From NCBI GenBank assembly GCA_026874595.1, contig CM049320.1, positions 50,976,714 to 51,040,713 of the forward strand: 64,000 nt of DNA, read 5' to 3'. The position numbers and the translations under genes are program-made. The notes below the pieces were generated by a model. That model had not been told where the DNA came from, searched no databases, and saw nothing but the letters and a program-made list of their open reading frames with translations. The DNA comes from Sipunculus nudus. Taxonomy: Eukaryota > Annelida > Sipuncula > Golfingiida > Sipunculidae. Positions 35,933-47,715 of the stretch are shown one piece after another. Position 1 is the first letter of the stretch. Every line of letters starts with the position of its first letter.

Positions 35933-37369
35933 ACAAATAAATAAGTTCTGCATGAGGAAAAGGGGAAACCGATTCTCCAATATTGAATGATAAAGGGCTT
36001 TAAAAAGTATAATTTTTCTTCTTTGTACCCGAACAACTCATTCACCTTACACGTACATAAGTGAATTTAAAGCTTAAAGTGATGAGTCATGATTTTATTG
36101 GCATATATAATTACATATATATTAGCCTGAGTCTGAGACATTTAGAATTAACAGTAGTTAAATTGTTGATGTTTATATTATGTAATTTGTAATTTTTGTA
36201 AATTGAAATAATACCTTTCCATTTGTTTTAATAATATCGATGTTGAGATGAAGATCATTAAAAAAAAAGTCAATTCTGAGATATCATTAAAAGAGAAAGG
36301 AAAAAAAAGGATAAAATAGGCCATTCACAAATACTAAATATTAAAAAAAAGACAAACAGACTGATAGACAAACAAAGCTGATAATACATTAATTTTATAT
36401 TTTTCTGAGGCAAGAATATATTTCAGTAATATCTTAACATTTTCTGATCCAATTATTTTTTAAATTAAATAAACATTCACACATTAGCAAATAAAAACAA
36501 AACTTATGTCCCTGTACACAGGTGCAAAGGAATCAATGGCAAAAGGGTGTGTGTGTGGGGTGGGTGGTTTGGGGGATGGGGTGGGATGGTGTAATTTACA
36601 TACAGGGCAAACAAAGCCTGATCTCCAGTTCTTCTGAGGAAAATAATGAACGGATGCTTGTATTTTTTTGTTTTATTTTAAGTTTATATTTCTATACATT
36701 TCCATTATAACAAATATATCTGAATATAAAAGTTGATTCATAAATCTAAATAGCAACATCATAAATCTCAATCGTGTCAGATAACTCAACATTATGCATA
36801 CATACGAATTTATTTTTTTTTTATTACCATTAGCATATATCTTTTAAAATTGCAAAACAATAAATATATAGAAATAATACTTGATTTAGATTTCCCAATT
36901 TGAATTGTGCCTTTAATTTTTTTCCATAAATTGCTTTATATGTAATAAATTAATGCATTTTATTGGGTTTATTTATATGTTAATTTGATGAAGTCATTTA
37001 AAAGAAAAACTAATTTCTTTAAATTTGCTACGATAAAACAACGTGGCATCTTCTGGATTACTCTTTGAATTACATTTTCCAAAAAGGTTTTGTATAATGG
37101 AGTGGTAATAGCATTACAGTTAAGGAAATACGGTGCAAACAATATCAGTTATTGCATAATACTTGGTGGGATATTTGCCGGGGGGGGGGGGGGGGCGATA
37201 TGAGAATAACTGTAAAAGGCTCTCCCTCAGTGATCGGTAACAAATCAGCAAACCTGGCATAGCTGACTTCCAGTAACCAGGAGTTCCAGTAACCAGGAGT
37301 GGGCTTCCTGCATCTGGACAAAGGAAGTGTGACTACAATTGAGCCTCAATCAATAACTAGCCTATTGTT
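35933..37369. other. AT-rich intergenic DNA, no gene seen
   Basis: Low-complexity A/T tracts, a GT/GGGT-rich patch at 36,546-36,595 and a 16-G run at 37,180-37,195. No coding or RNA gene was recognised. Confidence 0.5.
37180..37195. repeat. Poly-G tract (16)
   Basis: A run of 16 G, preceded by TTTGCC and followed by CGATATG. Confidence 0.9.
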
Positions 37370-37890
37370 CAACCTTTTATTTTCAAATTTCAGATTTAAA
37401 ATTGGGTATTAAACTTTAATTATACAAAATTTTACACTTGGAGAATGGTATCTAGCTTCATTAATTTTTTGTTGAGTAAATATTTTACACACCTTTTTAC
37501 AAAGTCCATTATGTTCGGGCCAATAACTTAGAAAATTACTTAACGAACTCAATTTCTGGCATGTTTATAGGAAATATATAGGAAAATATATATGGAAAAT
37601 ATTAGGAAAAACAGATGTGATTTTGAAAATAGGCAATCCAGAAGTGTGATAATATGTTTTTAATGGACATTTGAGGTTTTCCTAATTTCTCTAATGGATA
37701 AAGTCGCGGTAACCCGGTTTTCGGTTTGTTTTGAGATTTGGGGACATTTATCAGCATGCCAACTTTTGGATTCGTAGGTCTAACGGTTTCAAAACGCGGC
37801 AGTCTAACGGACGAACGGACGGATGAACGGACGAATGACGGACAATGGACCACGACTAAAGCTCAGATAACTCAAAGTCAGCTGAGCTAA
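37370..37890 (-). repeat. AGCTCA/GTCCGTC-type element, single inverted copy
   Basis: Read on the minus strand it starts TAGCTCAGCTGACTTTGAGT, passes GTGGTCCATTGTCCGTC, GTTTTGAAACC and AGACCTACGAATCC, and matches the first unit of the repeat at 1,907-3,905 through to AAATCTGAAATTTGAAAATA. Confidence 0.75.
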
Positions 37891-37914
37891 AAATATAAAG
37901 AAAATGCATAAAGA

Positions 37915-38978
37915 AAACAGGTGGCCCCGCCAGTTCGCGGGACCTGGAGAAACACTCTATGATAAATGGGCATGCAAATAATCATGCTGATTAATATTTA
38001 TTTACTGGTTTATTTACTTTTGTATCAAATATTTAATTATTCTGTTGGGTACCTCTGAGCCCGATAGCACGGAGTATAAGAGTAACAGAAACCTTATTTC
38101 AGCTGTCTAAGGAGAATAATTGTGAACCTCCCTTCCACGTCAAGTTAGAAGATTCTATTCTAGGTTCAGTGGTAACTGTCTGTGCCCTGTTAAAGGATTA
38201 CAACTTTGAAGGTCTCAAAAATAAAGAAAAAAAAATGCATAAACATTTCAATTATCCAGTTGGTCCAACCGGTGTCCAGGAACTGATGAAACCTTCCATA
38301 ATCATTATGTATGCAATAAATCATGGTGTTCAATGAATTAGTTGTTCAGATACTGGAGTTTTTGTATCATTTTTTTATTATTCTGGTAGGTACTTCTGAG
38401 CCCCATAACTCAGAGGATTTGTTTAACAAAGACCTAATTTCAGGTTTCAAAGGACTTTTTTGTAGACCCAATTAGATGTGAAGTTAGAAGATTCCAGGTC
38501 CAATGTTTACAAATTGTGCCCTGTTTATGGACGACCACATCTTTAAAGGTCTAAAAAATCTAGAAAAAAATGCGAAAAATGCGTAAATTTTCGAAAAATA
38601 TACAGGTAGTCCAACCAGTCTACAGGATGTGATGAAACACTCCATGATAAAATTTAGCACGCATAAAAATAAATGTGATTAATTCACTAGTTGTTCAGGC
38701 ACTTGAGTTTTTGTATTAATTTTTTAAATTATTCTGGGGTTTCTCTGAGCCCCTTAGCTTGGCGGATATCAGTAACAGAGACCAAATTTCAGGTTTCAAA
38801 GGAGATTTTTTATGGACCTTCCTTTGATGTCAAGTAAAAAAAATTCCAGATTCTGCGATAACGATTTTGCCTGGTTAACTGAAGAACGTACAGACAGACA
38901 GAAGAACAGACAGACGGGATGACGCCGGACAAAGAGTTATCGCAATAGCTCAGGTGACTTTCAGTCAGTTGAGCTAAA
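37915..38978 (-). repeat. Second AGCTCA-type element with three tandem units of about 355 bp
   Basis: On the minus strand it starts TTTTAGCTCAACTGACTGAA at 38,978. The body repeats at intervals of about 350 bp: GGTCCAACCGGTGTCCAGGA near 38,261, GTCCAACCAGTCTACAGGA near 38,610, and a diverged unit near 37,920. Shared words are CTCTGAGCCCC, CAGGTTTCAAAGGA and GATGTCAAGT. It sits end to end with the element at 37,370-37,890. Confidence 0.7.
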
Positions 38979-38989
38979 ATGCGGTCTGT

Positions 38990-40885
38990 TATCCTGTTCG
39001 TAGGATGCAGATTATGACACTTAACAGAATATGGTTAAATATAAAATTAGCATGAGGATCAGTTATTTGGAAGTAATTTGTATCTACGCGAATTGATGAT
39101 AATAAGGCTTTAATGACGTTTACTTAATACTTAATATTCGCAGAGAACCAATGTAATTTATTTACGAGTAATTTATGAAGCTTTTCCAATTTTTCGCAGG
39201 TATTTCATGAAAGATCCTTGAATAAACGAGTTTCCAAGTCTTGTTTTGATAAAGATTGGAGGCGAGGCACGACTTATGTATACCGCAGACACTTATACAC
39301 TGCAACAGGGTCGATACTGCGGAATAAGGCTTAATCTCAGGTTGTGTTTTTTTTTTTATATTGGTTTGGTGTTTATCATAATAAGATACAGATGAGTTCT
39401 TGTTGTTATGGCAACAGACAAAAATAGAAAAGAAGGTGGCATTTACAAAGTTAGCAGATAAATGGTTCGTAAAATAAATATTGTGAGCAATGCACAGACC
39501 TTTATCATAAGGTTTACTCAATTGATTTTGCATAACGGAAAATGTAATTGACAAATTGAACTCACAAAAATTATATGATCACAAAAGATCTGCCATTGAA
39601 ATACACATTCTTCCTAGGCTTAAGTTCGTAAGGGAAGAAAAAAAATTAAGAGTACCTTCTCGGTAGAGCCGACGAAAAAATGGAAACAAAAATCATACGT
39701 GAAAATAATAATAACATATGACTAAGGTGTTCCACGTTTTTATGTTATATACATTTATTTCAAAGGCTTAACTACTGAAAAAAAATAAACTCCCTTGTTG
39801 GTAAAAAGATTTTTAGAAAATTTCTCTATGTATTATTCCTAAATTACTGCAATTACTAAAAGAAAGGGACCGAGTAAAACTGTCTGAGTAAAATGATCCA
39901 GATTTTAGTTATTCAGCCATATTGATCTGCTTACATCTTATTAAAAGTACCTTCCAAGCAAAATCAATCATGCAAGTAAAAGGATATTCACACATATGGC
40001 GCCCGTTCCATATTCATATAGTGTTTTAAAGCACGGAGACACGCAAGCCCTAAATTCAGTACTGAGGCGCTTGTTAATTAAAACCTGTGACTGTTTTGAA
40101 TAAGCCAGGGAAAGCGTATGAAACGCTATAACGACTGTAAATGAACAACAAAATTAAAGCAATAGATTATTAGAAAATTGTAATATGTGTTCTTATATAA
40201 TTATTATATCCAACCGCAAAGGCTTTGTTCTGTTGAAGTTGTTTACATTTTATACACTGGTTTAATAGATGAGACGACAGCGCTTATCATTTAAAGAATA
40301 CTTCAGCTTGCCAGGTATTTATATATCGAACATTAGCAAGAACATAAAAATTGAATGATTATACTAATTATTTTCAAGGTTGCCATTATTGGCATTTCAA
40401 AAGCTATTGCACATACACAGCATATGGCATTCCCTAAGGCACTGAACCTTATTGGCACTCCAAAACACGTAGCACGTAGCACGTGTACAGCATATTACAT
40501 TTCCCTGTGCGTTGAACCTTTTTATAACTGATTTTGTGTCCGAAATATTCCTTCATGGTGAATATCGTAACGAGCGATTAATGCAACTACAAAGTAGTGG
40601 AGATGAGTGTTTTAAAAGAATTAAAATAACAAAAAATGTGATGTTATTGTATTGAAATTGCAAATCTTAAAAGCAAATGTATATGTAGAAAAGCAAATAA
40701 CCTATTTTAAATAACTCCCTCTAAGTGGCCATAAATACTGATTTAAAAAGTTTTAGCTTACTTTTTTATTTCTTAAGATCTGGATTGGTCAAAATCGGCA
40801 TCAGTATATATGATTGCCGAATTATGTCAGGTATATTTCAAATGTATGCACTGTTCTGTAGAAGTTGCCTATATGTGTGAGTATG
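38990..40885 (-). pseudogene. Truncated duplicate pseudogene of the PAN-lectin 5' end
   Basis: Colinear with 27,707-30,060. The PAN exon is still readable (about 39,213-39,424: IKPYSAV, LLQCISVC, CLASNLYQNKT), but several lesions show it is dead. The signal-peptide exon (about 39,552-39,594) keeps ATG but has TGA in place of TTA at codon 10. The acceptor AG before the PAN exon has become AT, the donor after it has lost GT (gtacct to gaaata), and the fourth PAN cysteine is Trp. No CTLD exons follow. Confidence 0.75.
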
Positions 40886-42576
40886 CCTATGCCAGTTCCA
40901 GTTCAAATTTAGCGGGGGAAGCGCAAAGTCACAACAGAAGCCACTGAGATAGCAGCCTCGACGTGTATAAACAACAGCGCGTGGCTTTGTGAACAAGCAG
41001 GTATGCCATGCTATTAGTCAGTGATTGTTTGTCTCTGCTCTGAATAATGGTACTCACCAGAACAAGCCCTATTTAAACTCCATCTACTATGCACATACAG
41101 ATCCTAACCAATATTGGCTTTTAAACGGTAACTAATATGATAAGCCCAGGATAAATCAAGCTTTGTTAGAAATTTCACCTTGATAAGCCAGAATGAAAGT
41201 ACACACTACCTAGTCACACGAACCCGTGTACAAATATACAAGTACTAGCAAAGTACGTCAATTATACATATATAAAAAATATATGCACAATCATTGACTG
41301 GCTACTCTATCAAGCATCATATATGAGAAGTACCTTATGTAAAGAAATATAAATACTCGTATTTATTCTGAAAATTCAGTATAATATCCCCTATATATAC
41401 CTGCATACACAATCATCAATTCATCAAACAAACACACCCTTAATTTTATTCTAAGAGATGATTTGTAGAAAAAAAAATATTAAGGAGTTCTGAGTAAGGT
41501 CATATACTTGATGCCGAGATAGTAAGACAAAAATACAAATAAACAATTATATGCACAGTAATTGATGAATATCTGATCTATCAAGCATCATATGAGTTGT
41601 GCCTTATGCAATGAAAAAAAAAAACCGCAAACAACACACATCAAATCTTAAAGCCAGGTTTTCACTTTCCCTTTCTACACACCTTATGTTATTCCATGCC
41701 TCCTCTCCGTACATATTAATAAAATCCTAGGTATTTCCTTTACAGGAAAGTTCTGAGTGACGGTTGTATGGACTGGTTAATCGCAAAATTTTCATTAAAC
41801 ATAGCTATGTTGATAAAGGAAAACGATGTTACCTAAGGTAGTTAGTTGCATATAAATACGTGGAAGGTGAAAGATTACTAGTTGCAAATAGCAAAACTCT
41901 GGTTAATGTGATTTACTGTCAAATTTCTTTGTTGAATGTAGCTAATTTGTCGGGTACCCGACGTTATAAATGTGAGGAGATCGAAAAAAAGCCTGGTGTG
42001 GTGGGATCGGCGTTTACTGGCCCATTTTTATCAAATGTTGAAAAGGTTACCTTTAATTAAGATACGCCATGCGGATACCGGAATAGACCCAATTAAGTTG
42101 AGCAACTATCTGGGTATGATGGGTTGGTTCTGAGCACGGATACAGTTATAACAAATCATTTGTTGTATTAGTGGATAATTGTGAATCCTCGTGACGTAAT
42201 TCAACTCTGGTATCTTTGTGTATTTTGTGTACGTATAACTTTGCTGATACAATATTCAATAATATTTAAATATTTTTCATTTGTTCATTTTCTACTTTCG
42301 CTTCAATGTCTCTATCTTTATAAATAGATGTAACACACAATAGATAAACATATAAACAGATGGAAGCCGTTATTATAATCTAAATAAACAGTAACGAAAT
42401 ATATTCTATTGTATGCATTCCTTGCTTTAAATTGTTCCCGTAGTTCATACACTTACTGTTATTTTTTTTGTTAGTTGTTTTTATATTTAGGTGACAAAAA
42501 GCGGATTTTTTTGTTGTTGTATTCCTGAATAGGTAAAGCTTTCTTCATCTTCATATTATCATTTACGGGTATGTAG
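40886..42576. other. Intergenic, weak local repeats
   Basis: Two related segments (about 41,262-41,350 and 41,545-41,620, sharing ATATGCACA and TATCAAGCATCATAT) suggest a decayed tandem duplication. The 66-residue frame at 41,860-42,060 has no domain. Confidence 0.4.
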
Positions 42577-44909
42577 TCCATGGGCTACTGAGGGTCATAG
42601 TGCACCCCCCTTGTGATTTTCTTTAATGGGTATTTTCATGTAGCCCTAGGTCTACCAAGTCAGAATATTGATGTTTCCAGCAAAAAAACTGGGATGGAAG
42701 ATACCTCCCATGAACTATATAACCACACCAACTTTTACAGCTGGAGGCAGATAATTAGGGGTATGAAAATTCAAACAGCCCTAACTTTGCAACTCTTCTC
42801 CAATATACTTCAAATGACCACTTAAAATGTTTGCCTTGTCAAGATCTACAAGTCCATGCAAATGATATGCAAATTTATTCTGTGAAAAGGTCACCAGAGG
42901 TAAAAAGGTTACAAACTTTGATCTTTACCTATAATTTCTCGCATTAACAGGGTTTATTTATCGCCAAGACCAAATAACCTTTTTTTATTGAAAATTAATT
43001 TAAATGAAGGTTTACATGTGCTTTTTAATACCTTGAGTCTAAAGTTTGAAAAAGAATTAGTTTACCCCACGTTATGTGTAATAGTTCTGCACCGTAACAT
43101 ACTTTTGTGCGTATTGCTAAATGTGTCGAATAGAAGTAAGGCAAAATCTAACATCTTACTGTATAATTTTTCATTGAATCTTTGCAAATGACCACAGAAG
43201 ATGATATTTGAGTTCAGCTAAAAAAGTAGACATCAAATAATGCAAACATTTTCATCGAGGAGTTTGTTAAAGTCAACGGTAAACAAAGGTTGACCTTACC
43301 AACACCATAGCTATTAGTAACACATTGTCTTTGTAAAGCTTGTCATGAAATGTTTATATTGAAACAAATGAATGTTACTTTCTATGCCTCAATTAACACA
43401 TTTCCAATTAACATTCATCCTCATTCTTACCCGTCCGAACGCTCTGAACACTCTGACCTCCCGGCCGGTGACCTTCTACTCACAGTGTAGTTTAGCGAAT
43501 GGTTAACACAGCGTAACCGCTGCTTATGGAGCGTAACCGGTTCGTGTCTTATTTTATTACATTTATATATGTTCTTAGATAGCTATAACTTTAGTTCATA
43601 ACTTTGTTACCTTGATCATCACCATACAAGGTCAGATCTTAAATAATCCAGGATTTACGTAAACACTTAAATCCAGTTATGATGATAAAGGTCAAGGTCA
43701 TCAAATTTTTAAAGGGGTCCATTCGACCCCCCCCCCCCCCCCCCATTCCCAATTTGGGAAAAAGTGAGTCCCGCAGACTGGGGTACTAATATGTTCTTTT
43801 TGTGTCACAAAAACAGGTGCACTAGTGAATAAGGGAATTAATTATCAACTATTATTTAAATTATAATTAATAAAATATTGTATACTAGTGATAGAAATGG
43901 AATTATGTGATAAAAGCGTTTTTATGCAAAAAATAATACATTGGCTGTTACTAGTCAAATTAAAATCAGGGTTTTGCTGTTAACGGAGATCAATGAACCA
44001 GTGACAACTATCCAAGAACATATATAACTGTCATGAAATAAGATATAAACCGGTAAGAATTAGGATGAATGTTTACTAGAAATGAGTTTATTGAGAGAAA
44101 GAAAGTAACATACATTTGTTTCAATATTAAATTTCATGGCACGCTTTACAACGACAATGTGTAACAAACAGGTATGGTGTTGGTAAGGTGAACCTTTGTT
44201 TATTTTTAACTTTAACAGAGTGTTCAATGAAAATATTTGCATAATTTGATGGTTCATTTTATAGATGAACTCAAATATCATCTTATGTGGTCATTTGCAA
44301 AGATTCAGTAAAAGATTCCACAGTACCACTTGTTAGATGTTGCCTTGCCCTTATTCGACACGTTCAGTAATATGTACAAACAGTATGTAAACGTGCAGAA
44401 ATATCTCAGAATCCTTGGGATTAATCACAACTTTGTTTCAATTTTTTTGACTCCAGGTATTAAAAGCACATGTAAAACTTCATTTTAATTAATTTTCAAT
44501 AAAATTTATATGGTCTTGGCGATAAATAAACCCTGACAATGCGAGAAATTATAGGTAAAGGTCAAAGTTTGTAAACCTTTTGACCTCCTGTCACCTTTTT
44601 ACATAATAAAATTGCATATCATTGCATGGACTTGTAGATCTTGTCAAGGCAAATATTTTAAGTGTTCATTTTAAATATTTTGATGAAGAGTTGCAAAGTT
44701 GGGGCTGTTTGAATTTTCCATACCCCTAAATATCTGCCTCCAGCTGTAAAAGTTAGCGTGGTTAAATAGTCCGTGGGGAGTGTGTCTTCAATTCCAGTTT
44801 TTTGCTGGCAATATCAACATTCTGACTCGGTAAACCTAGTGCTAAATGAAAATACCCATTGAAGTAAATTACAAGGGGGGTGCACTATGACCCCTACTAG
44901 CCCATGGCC
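42577..44909. repeat. Long inverted repeat (foldback): about 860-bp arms, about 615-bp spacer
   Basis: The left arm (42,577-43,435) and right arm (44,050-44,909) are reverse complements at roughly 85-90% by eye over their whole length. Shared landmarks are CCATGGGCTA, AGTGCACCCCCCTTGT, ACTTTTACAGCTGGAGGCAG, AAGATCTACAAGTCCATGCA, GGTTTATTTATCGCCAAGAC and AACATTCATCCT. The spacer holds an 18-C run and a GTGACC/GGTTAACAC patch of possible tRNA-like origin. No long reading frame spans it. It may be a foldback transposon or a duplication in inverted orientation. Confidence 0.85.
43727..43744. repeat. Poly-C tract (18)
   Basis: 18 consecutive C inside the spacer of the long inverted repeat. Confidence 0.9.
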
Positions 44910-44974
44910 TAATGCATTATTGTCAGATGTTGATTGCTTGCCGGTATCTTCGATTTCTTCGAGTATTATGGTCA

Positions 44975-45640
44975 GTTCCATATGTCTGTAACGATGTTTG
45001 TCTGTTTGTCTGTGTACTCTCCATAGGCCACACTTTTACACTTTTAAAAGCTGTCTCTTTCTAACTTACGTATTTGATAGAAATCTATGATTGCTAGCGG
45101 CCGATTATTTTTTGTCCATATAGGTAAAAGATCAGGGTCAAGTTCATCAAAAACATTATTCTTTTATTATTTTTTTTATATTTGTCAATATTATCCCTAT
45201 CTTTGCAGGCGTAGGCTCAATTTCTTCCTCACGTCTTCATCATATGCTTGTGTAGTCGACTGGTCATAATCTTGTATCACTCTGTCAGTATGTCTGTCTG
45301 TTTGTCAGTTGTCAATTTCGCCAGCTTGTTTGTTCTTACATCTTACATGTAGCACTCTACAGGCCACTGTTTTGCAGATATTCTTCTGAAACTGGTATAT
45401 CTTATGTCTTACAGTAATATCTCATAAGCATTTTTGGTCATTTTCGGAATATTACCCCTAGGGGGCGCTACACTTGAACCTCTTTAACATATCATTTTTT
45501 GCCATTTATCTCCAAAACGCATATACCTTAGCTCTTTTTTTTCCTCTGGGTCCTAATCATGACTAGGCTGAGTCATCTTGTCTCACATGTTGTCACTTTG
45601 TGAGTATGTCTGTCATATAGCATTATACAAGCCGCAATTT
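44975..45640. repeat. Dispersed GTCTGTCTGTTTGTC-type repeat segment
   Basis: GTCTGT-rich openings recur near 45,000 and 45,285, each followed by a similar CTCTACAGGCCAC or CTCCATAGGCCAC segment, with GATCAGGGTCAAGTTCATC near 45,130. The style is that of a mollusc dispersed repeat. The family could not be named. Confidence 0.45.
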
Positions 45641-46029
45641 TGCAGGAATAGCTTTGTTACTTACACTTGTTATGTATCGGAGCGATACTTGAGAGTCCTG
45701 TGTGTATTATTGAAATAAGTCAAAGGTCAGATGATGTTGTCAATCAGAATTTATTTAGTGATACGCTTATATTAAAATGGAGTTCAGTGATAATAACTGT
45801 ATACATGCCACTAGTGTACTTACATGTTTTGCCAAGAAATAGGTACTTAAACATGATATTTCTCTTACTCTTGCAACAAATACTAAAACATTCAATTTTA
45901 TGACCAGGTCCGATTCTACATCATCCTACATTTACCACATCAGTAAGGTCTGGTTACAAGAACTGCGACTGTAATCAATAGATTGGTTTGTTTTTGGATC
46001 AAGGGATTGAGCTTATTAGACTAAGCTTT

Positions 46030-46497
46030 GTTATGATTGGCTGACAGAAGATTCTTGAGGTCTAGATGCTTCTTGGAGGCTTCGGTGGTGATTTCCATGT
46101 AAAGAGTTGGGGAACACTCGTTACGAGAACTTTCGAATGAAGTTCTGATATAAAAGCAGGCTCAAAAGCCACCGGGGTCAGTCAGTCTAGAGGTCTTTGC
46201 TGCAAGGCGTTTTGTCGATTCGCACCCGGCGGAATGCTATTTCGAGTACCGCATTAGGACGATTGTTGGACCTACTGTTCATTTTGTCCGAGGAGGGCGT
46301 TTGAGGTTTTGTGAATTTTGTATTTGTAAAGTTAGAGCTATTTAACGGTGGACAAAAGCCACAGAACTGTTGAAGAACTGTACTGTGGTATTGGAGCCAG
46401 TCTACGACGATGAAGGCTAGTTCGGACACATGATAAGAATAAAACTGTTTTGATATAATCTAGACGTTGAGTGGCTATTCCTGATTCCTGCGTGACA
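46030..46497 (+). promoter_or_regulatory. LTR-like promoter and polyadenylation unit
   Basis: ATTGGCT (inverted CCAAT) at about 46,036, TATAAAA at 46,149-46,155, a TCAGTCAGTCT initiator-like sequence 30 bp downstream (46,178) and AATAAA at 46,438-46,443 follow the order of a retrotransposon LTR (U3, R, U5). Possible outer ends are TGTTATGATT at about 46,030 and CGTGACA ending at about 46,497. No matching target duplication and no internal coding region were found, so it could instead be a host promoter. Confidence 0.35.
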
Positions 46498-47552
46498 TTT
46501 GCCAAGGATATATATGTTCTCTGTGTGCATGTGGTGTGAAAGATACCTTGCTGTGTACAGAATGTTTTTTAACTCTGCCAATAAAAAAATTATAAAGTTT
46601 TGGTTCTTGGAAAAGGGATGCTGAGGGGCACGCATCGCACGTTCTGTGAACAGGGTAATCATTATTTTGAAAAGAACTTTTCCAGTTGGTTGGCATGTTG
46701 GGAGTAGTAAGTAAAGAACTAAGAACAAGAATAGGACTGAAGAAAGCATTCTTTCAAAAGACTACATTTTAGATACACAAGAGTCCAAGATAAAAATTGC
46801 CAGTGACTTGTACTCCCGCACATGTGTATTCGTTCAAGAATTAGTGGTCAACAACTTGGAGTGTTCATTATTTGGGCCGACCAAATCCGAAAGCCCCTGT
46901 GCACCCGGCGACATACACAGACACGAGATTTGATAAGCCACAACCAGAATTACACACACAATATCATGTCGCGTTCTATTTTCAGTTAAATACAAATAAC
47001 ATAGAATAAGTGGTTGATACGTACTTGATGGTTTATTTCATAGAGCGTGCATCACCGAGTTTATTTAAAAAAATGTCTGATAATAATTGCGTAGGAAACA
47101 ATTGATAAACATGGGAATCCGTGCCTTGAAAAGTAAAAGAGTTACCCAAATTTACCAGAGGTCAAATATTTTTTTTACTCAGGGGATAATAATTATAAAC
47201 CCGTTTCATATTGGTGTCGTAAAAAAAACTCTTAACTATAAATATGACATTGATATGATAACGGGAGCCCATTTCCGTATCGAAATATTATATCTTGGAT
47301 TAATGATAGTAACTTATTCATCTATCATGCTTTCTTGCTAGAAAGGCAGCATCGTGTCAGTTTTGCAGTATGAGATACGAAGATAAATTATCTTAGTCTG
47401 ACGATAAATAATTGTCAATTGATTATAATGTTTATCACGAGGAAGCTCATCTTTCATAAAGACTCGGGATTAAAGGAAATATATACGGGTATCAAAGTCC
47501 TTGATCAACATGAGGTCAGCATCTGGATAAACGGAGGACAGTGACAGCATCT

Positions 47553-47715
47553 TCAGCGCTCCTTGACATTCAGCCACATCCCGTTTTTGGTTCTCAGAAC
47601 CAGCCCGTCGAACATGATGGGTTCTATATCCGAAAGTCTGAGCTCAAAATTCTTAAGGATGGTTGCGCAAACGGTCTTCACCTCATTGAATCCAAAATTG
47701 ATACCCACACAGTTC
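47553..47715 (-). CDS. CYP4 exon 12: heme cysteine and C terminus
   Basis: Residues 452-505 (NCVGINFGFNEVK, LVLRTKNGMWLNVKER) and TGA at 47,555-47,553. Acceptor ttatttcag. It carries the proximal heme ligand Cys454. Confidence 0.92.

Noticed and set aside
42988-44281. Open frames in both arms of the foldback (67 and 73 residues)
   Set aside because: They are on opposite strands of the same repeat and do not share a conserved frame between arms.
46187-46749. Minus-strand frames of 73-110 residues
   Set aside because: They lie antisense to the LTR-like promoter unit and show no domain.
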